From Alphaproteobacteria bacterium (GTDB lineage: Bacteria; Pseudomonadota; Alphaproteobacteria; Rickettsiales; UBA3002): a stretch of DNA of 9,514 nucleotides. Location: contig JAKFUW010000162.1 of the NCBI GenBank assembly GCA_021732545.1, positions 1 through 9,514 of the forward strand, written 5' to 3'. The position numbers and the translations under genes were made by a program. The notes below the pieces were generated by a model. That model did no database searches and was not told the DNA's origin. It saw nothing but the letters and a program-made list of their open reading frames with translations. Below are positions 6,256-9,514 of the stretch, piece after piece. Each line of letters opens with the position of its first letter. The stretch's first letter is position 1.

Positions 6256-9204
6256 ATGAGTGAGTGGACGTTTCTTGATAGCATCGGCATGCGGCTAAAG
6301 GCAAGCGCGCAGCCCATATTGCCGCTGCCTTTTGCGCCTAATGAAGGGAATGTGGCGCTGGCGCACATGCTAACTCAGCTTGAACACGAGGCTGCCCTTG
6401 AATGGCAGACTCATCCTATCACCTTGCCGCTGATCCACGCAATGGCGGGCAACTCGCCCTATTTGTCTCGGCTGATGCAGCGCCAGCCTCAATTTTTTAT
6501 GGATGTGTGCTGCCAATCGCCTGAGAAAATGCTAAATGAAGTGCTTGAGGCCATGCGGGGGTGGCAGGTGGGGGCAATGACGCAGCCTGAAGTGATGCGC
6601 CACCTGCGCGAGGCCAAGCAGCGCGTGGCATTGCTGTGCGCGATGGCAGATGTAGCGAGTGTGTGGGATGTGATGACGGTGACGCGCGCACTATCGGATT
6701 TTGCGGATGCTGCGATTATCAAGGCGACCGATTTTTTATTATCGCAAGCCGCCAAGAAAAATGAGTTGGCACTTGCCGACATTAACAATCCTCAAACGGG
6801 TAGTGGATTGCTGGTGTTGGGGATGGGAAAATTAGGCGCGCACGAGCTGAATTATTCCAGCGATATTGATCTGATTATTTTATTCGATTCGCAAGCAGCA
6901 CCCTATATTGGCTCGAAAAATGTGCAGTATTTTTTCACCAAATTTGGGCAAGACATCACCACCTTGCTGCAAGAGCGCAGCGTGGATGGCTATGTGTTTC
7001 GCACCGATTTACGGCTACGCCCCGATCCGCGCTCCACACCGCTTGCAGTGCGGCTGGATTCGGCGATTAATTACTATGAAAATCTCGGCCAAAACTGGGA
7101 ACGCGCTGCGATGATTAAAGCACGCCAGATTGCAGGCGATGCGCAAACGGGAGCCTATTTTAACGAGCATATGGTGCCTTATATCTGGCGCAAACATCTC
7201 GATTTTGCATCGATTGCCGATATTCACTCGATCAAGCGCCAGATGAACACCCGCGTGGGCCAAAAAATGGCGATTGGCGGGCATAATATTAAGCTCGGGC
7301 GTGGCGGCATCCGCGAGATTGAGTTTTATGTGCAAACCCAGCAACTGGTGTGGGGAGGGCGGATGCCGCAGCTTCGCACGCAACCCACACTCGATACGCT
7401 GCAAGCCTTGGTGCAAGCGGGTCACGTCACGGATGAGAACGCAAATATCATGGCAACATCCTATCGTTTTTTGCGTCGTGTGGAACATTATTTGCAAATG
7501 ATCGACGATCAGCAAACGCACACCCTGCCTGAAACCGATGAAGAACTGCTGCGCCTTGCGATGTTTTTGGGTTATTCGGGCATCTTTGATTTTTGCAAGG
7601 AATTGTTATGTTATTGCAACATTGTGCACGAAATTTATACCGATTCAATGCAAGGCACTCCGCCGCTTTCCGTCGATGGCAATCTGGTGTTCACAGGGGT
7701 TGAGGCGGATCCCGAAACTCTCAAAACCCTAAGCAAATTGGGTTACAAACAGGCAGTGAGTGTTTCGGACATCATCCAAAGCTGGCATCGCGGCAGCCGC
7801 AGAGCCACGCGTACCAAGCGCGCGCGCCAGCTTCTCACCGAGATGATTCCAGCGCTGCTGACCACCTTTGGCGATACCGCCAACCCCGACAATGCCTTCA
7901 TGCGGTTCGATGATTTTATCACCAATCTTCCCGCTGGCGTGCAGATTTTTTCATTGCTCAATGCGCGGCCAGAAATTCTGGAACTGCTTGCGCATATTTT
8001 GGGCAGCGCCCCTGCCCTTGCTGAAATTTTAAGTAAGCAACCGCATTTACTCGATGCGGTGGTGCAGGGCGGCTTTTATAACACGTTGCCACCTCGCGCC
8101 CAGCTGGAGCTTGATCTGCGTGAGAAACTCCATTTTGCGCAAGATTACGAAGAAGCCTTACGCATTTTGCGCACCTATAAAAATGAGCGCCAGTTTCAAG
8201 CAGGCGTGCAGATGCTCAAAGGCCTGGGGAAAGCCTCTCAGATCAGCCGCTTTTTATCGGATTTAGCAGAGGAAATTTGTGACCAACTGATTCGCGTGAC
8301 GCGTGAGGAATTTGCTCGCACCCATGGTCATATCCCGCAATCGCATTTTGCCATTATCGCGATGGGAAAATTGGGCAGTCGCGAGCTAACATTTGGGTCT
8401 GATTTGGATATCATTTTTATTTACAGTGGCAATGATATTTCGCTCCATTCGGATGGTGCCAAATCGGTGGATTTAAAAACCTATTATAACCGCCTGTGCT
8501 CGCGCATTCTTAACGGTTTCACGCTGCTGACCAAAGAAGGTAGCCTCTATGAGGTGGATACACGTTTGCGGCCATCGGGCGGTGATAGCACGATTGCCAC
8601 CCACATTGATGCGTTTGACGAATATTTTAAAAAAACCGCGTGGGTGTTTGAATATATGGCGCTCACCCGCGCACGCGTGATTTGCAGCGATGATGCACCG
8701 TTGAGGGATTCACTCGCCGCGATGATTCGCACCCATTTGGGCTATGCACGCGAACCCAAAGAGTTGGCCAACGAAGTCCGCCGCATGCGCGATAAAATGC
8801 TTGAAAAACACAAAACCGATAATCCGTGGCACATCAAACATGTGCGTGGCGGCGCCATTGATATCGACTTTTTTGCACAATATCTATTGCTGCGCCATGC
8901 CCATGCTCACCCCACCCTCATTCAAACCAACTCGGCCAATGTGTTCGCCGCCGCTGCATCGGCTGAAATATTAGGATTTGTGCTGGCTGAAAAATTCATC
9001 GAGGCGCATCGGTTTTTATCAGATTTACTAAGCTTTTTAAGGCTCACCAGCCCCAATTCACAAATTGAAATTTCCACGCCCGTGGGGTTGAAAAACCTGC
9101 TAGTGGAACGGTTTGAAATGGAACATTTTGAAGCCCTTGAAGCCAAGCTCATCGCCACTGAAATCTTTGTGTTTGAGCACTATGAAAAAATGGAACATTT
9201 TTAG
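6256..9204 (+). CDS. glnE: bifunctional glutamine synthetase adenylyltransferase/deadenylylase
   Basis: GlnE attaches AMP to glutamine synthetase, or removes it, in response to PII protein and glutamine, and so tunes nitrogen assimilation in the cytoplasm. The 982 residues fit the family (E. coli 946). Both nucleotidyltransferase halves are intact. The N-terminal half, which removes AMP, has GMGKLGAHELNYSSDIDLI (189-207, metal-binding Asp203 and Asp205), FRTDLRLRPDPRSTPLA, and GRGGIREIEFYVQTQQLVWG. The C-terminal half, which adds AMP, has AMGKLGSRELTFGSDLDIIF (702-721, Asp716 and Asp718), YEVDTRLRPSGG, EYMALTRARVI and KHVRGGAIDIDFFAQYLLL. The ATG start follows an in-frame TAA 15 nt upstream; the Shine-Dalgarno is weak (GGA at 6248-6250). 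Only 25 bp separate it from the divergent AsmA-like gene, so its promoter probably lies inside that gene's 5' end. A palindromic repeat follows 8 nt after the stop, then a peroxiredoxin gene on the same strand. No glnA or glnB is in the window. Confidence 0.97.
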   Translation: MSEWTFLDSIGMRLKASAQPILPLPFAPNEGNVALAHMLTQLEHEAALEWQTHPITLPLIHAMAGNSPYLSRLMQRQPQFFMDVCCQSPEKMLNEVLEAMRGWQVGAMTQPEVMRHLREAKQRVALLCAMADVASVWDVMTVTRALSDFADAAIIKATDFLLSQAAKKNELALADINNPQTGSGLLVLGMGKLGAHELNYSSDIDLIILFDSQAAPYIGSKNVQYFFTKFGQDITTLLQERSVDGYVFRTDLRLRPDPRSTPLAVRLDSAINYYENLGQNWERAAMIKARQIAGDAQTGAYFNEHMVPYIWRKHLDFASIADIHSIKRQMNTRVGQKMAIGGHNIKLGRGGIREIEFYVQTQQLVWGGRMPQLRTQPTLDTLQALVQAGHVTDENANIMATSYRFLRRVEHYLQMIDDQQTHTLPETDEELLRLAMFLGYSGIFDFCKELLCYCNIVHEIYTDSMQGTPPLSVDGNLVFTGVEADPETLKTLSKLGYKQAVSVSDIIQSWHRGSRRATRTKRARQLLTEMIPALLTTFGDTANPDNAFMRFDDFITNLPAGVQIFSLLNARPEILELLAHILGSAPALAEILSKQPHLLDAVVQGGFYNTLPPRAQLELDLREKLHFAQDYEEALRILRTYKNERQFQAGVQMLKGLGKASQISRFLSDLAEEICDQLIRVTREEFARTHGHIPQSHFAIIAMGKLGSRELTFGSDLDIIFIYSGNDISLHSDGAKSVDLKTYYNRLCSRILNGFTLLTKEGSLYEVDTRLRPSGGDSTIATHIDAFDEYFKKTAWVFEYMALTRARVICSDDAPLRDSLAAMIRTHLGYAREPKELANEVRRMRDKMLEKHKTDNPWHIKHVRGGAIDIDFFAQYLLLRHAHAHPTLIQTNSANVFAAAASAEILGFVLAEKFIEAHRFLSDLLSFLRLTSPNSQIEISTPVGLKNLLVERFEMEHFEALEAKLIATEIFVFEHYEKMEHF

Positions 9205-9211
9205 ATAGTTG

Positions 9212-9277
9212 TGTCACCCCGTCGAATGACGGGGTCTGGTTTTTTCCGCCAGACCCCGCAACACGTGCGGGGTGACA
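9212..9277. repeat. intergenic palindromic repeat, short form
   Basis: A 66-bp element with perfect 10-bp inverted ends (TGTCACCCCG at 9212-9221 and CGGGGTGACA at 9268-9277). Three alternative perfect stems can form: ACCCCGTC with GACGGGGT (9216-9223 and 9228-9235), CGGGGTCTGG with CCAGACCCCG (9230-9239 and 9249-9258), and ACCCCGCA with TGCGGGGT (9253-9260 and 9266-9273). Blocks 9249-9262 and 9265-9277 are identical to 2909-2922 and 2964-2976 of the repeat after tyrS. The design fits a REP or MITE-like family; the two copies differ mainly in the length between these blocks. Confidence 0.85.
9216..9245 (+). terminator. possible rho-independent terminator of glnE
   Basis: A perfect 8-bp G+C-rich stem (9216-9223 with 9228-9235, GAAT loop) is followed after CTGG by six T residues (9240-9245). 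It starts 12 nt after the glnE stop, within the palindromic repeat. The four bases between stem and T-run make it less than ideal, and a competing stem (9230-9239 with 9249-9258) would place the T-run in a loop. It could separate glnE from the peroxiredoxin gene. Confidence 0.45.
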
Positions 9278-9320
9278 TTTCTTAAAATACTTGTATCTCA
9301 GTAAAATTGCCTTATCTTCT

Positions 9321-9326
9321 TATGAT
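9321..9326 (+). promoter_or_regulatory. candidate -10 box (TATGAT) before the peroxiredoxin gene
   Basis: TATGAT matches five of six bases of the sigma-70 -10 consensus within an AT-rich gap between the palindromic repeat and the peroxiredoxin start. No good -35 lies at the usual 16-18 nt; TTGTAT at 9291-9296 is too far (24 nt). It would give a leader of about 15 nt that still includes the ribosome binding site. This is a weak call. Confidence 0.25.
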
Positions 9327-9336
9327 ATATTGAATT

Positions 9337-9340
9337 GGAG
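9337..9340 (+). promoter_or_regulatory. ribosome binding site of the peroxiredoxin gene
   Basis: GGAG followed by 7 nt (AATCACC) and ATG at 9348. It is one of the two GGAG sites here that are not part of a repeat-derived start, and its spacing is near ideal; it fixes the start of the gene. Confidence 0.75.
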
Positions 9341-9347
9341 AATCACC

Positions 9348-9514
9348 ATGCCGGCAGCTGCTAAAAAAACCTTGTCTGAACTTGCCGTGGGCGATAAAGC
9401 CCCCGCTTTCAATTTGCCTGTTGATGGTGGCGAAGTGATCGACATTGCCGACTATAAAGGCACAAAAAATGTGGTGATTTATTTTTACCCCAAAGACTAT
9501 ACGCCGGGTTGCAC
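9348..9514 (+). CDS. bcp: Bcp-type peroxiredoxin, N-terminal part
   Basis: The window cuts this gene after 55 full codons. The product would reduce hydrogen and organic peroxides in the cytoplasm through a reactive cysteine, with thioredoxin as the usual electron donor. The visible part has the AhpC/TSA-like opening (LAVGDKAPAFNLPVDGG, about 11-27), the strand NVVIYFYP and the active-site motif YFYPKDYTPGCT, whose Cys55 (codon 9510-9512) is the peroxidatic cysteine and the last whole codon in the window. The YFYPKD-x-TPGCT form is typical of the Bcp/PrxQ subfamily. The second (resolving) cysteine, usually five residues on in 2-Cys members, lies beyond the edge. The start is well supported by the GGAG 7 nt upstream. 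It follows glnE on the same strand but is separated from it by a structured repeat, so it is probably transcribed from its own promoter. Confidence 0.93.
   Translation, partial: MPAAAKKTLSELAVGDKAPAFNLPVDGGEVIDIADYKGTKNVVIYFYPKDYTPGC

Noticed and set aside
7015..7521. 168-codon minus-strand open frame inside glnE
   Set aside because: It is antisense to highly conserved GlnE motifs and best explained as a by-product of codon use.
9281..9347. OxyR-type operator before the peroxiredoxin gene
   Set aside because: The gap is AT-rich but I see no ATAG-type spaced palindrome that would support it.

Overview
The window looks like a piece of an alphaproteobacterial chromosome with roughly half G+C. 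The call rests on alphaproteobacterial-type protein signatures (TyrRS, GlnE, and the C-terminus of a COG2945-type hydrolase) and on the anmK-tyrS divergent pair and glnE/peroxiredoxin neighbourhood, which from memory recur in that class. I cannot name a genus. No phage, transposase, CRISPR array, tRNA or rRNA is visible, and coding density is very high.

Layout: (1) 1-315, plus strand, C-terminal end of an alpha/beta hydrolase; it overlaps tail to tail with (2) anmK, 251-1330, minus. (3) 1314-1434, an inverted array of ACT-led 7-nt units that carries the ribosome binding sites and GTG starts of both anmK and the divergent (4) tyrS, 1418-2863, plus. tyrS contains a palindromic element of about 122 bp inserted in frame (1764-1885), a second smaller insertion, and an AT-richer middle. 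(5) 2866-2977, a palindromic intergenic repeat that fills the gap between the convergent tyrS and (6) a large AsmA/YhdP-like membrane-anchored protein, 2979-6230, minus. (7) glnE, 6256-9204, plus, starts only 25 bp from the divergent AsmA-like gene. (8) 9212-9277, a compact second copy of the palindromic repeat family, possibly acting as the glnE terminator. (9) 9348-9514, plus, the start of a Bcp-type peroxiredoxin, cut by the window end just after its peroxidatic cysteine.

The genes are housekeeping and do not form one pathway: cell-wall recycling (AnmK), translation (TyrRS), envelope lipid homeostasis (AsmA-like), nitrogen control (GlnE) and peroxide defence (Bcp). I do not see a new multi-gene system. 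The unusual content is the repeats: three kinds of small, structured, non-autonomous elements in under 10 kb. One has been absorbed into the reading frame of an essential aminoacyl-tRNA synthetase, and another supplies the translation start signals of two genes.
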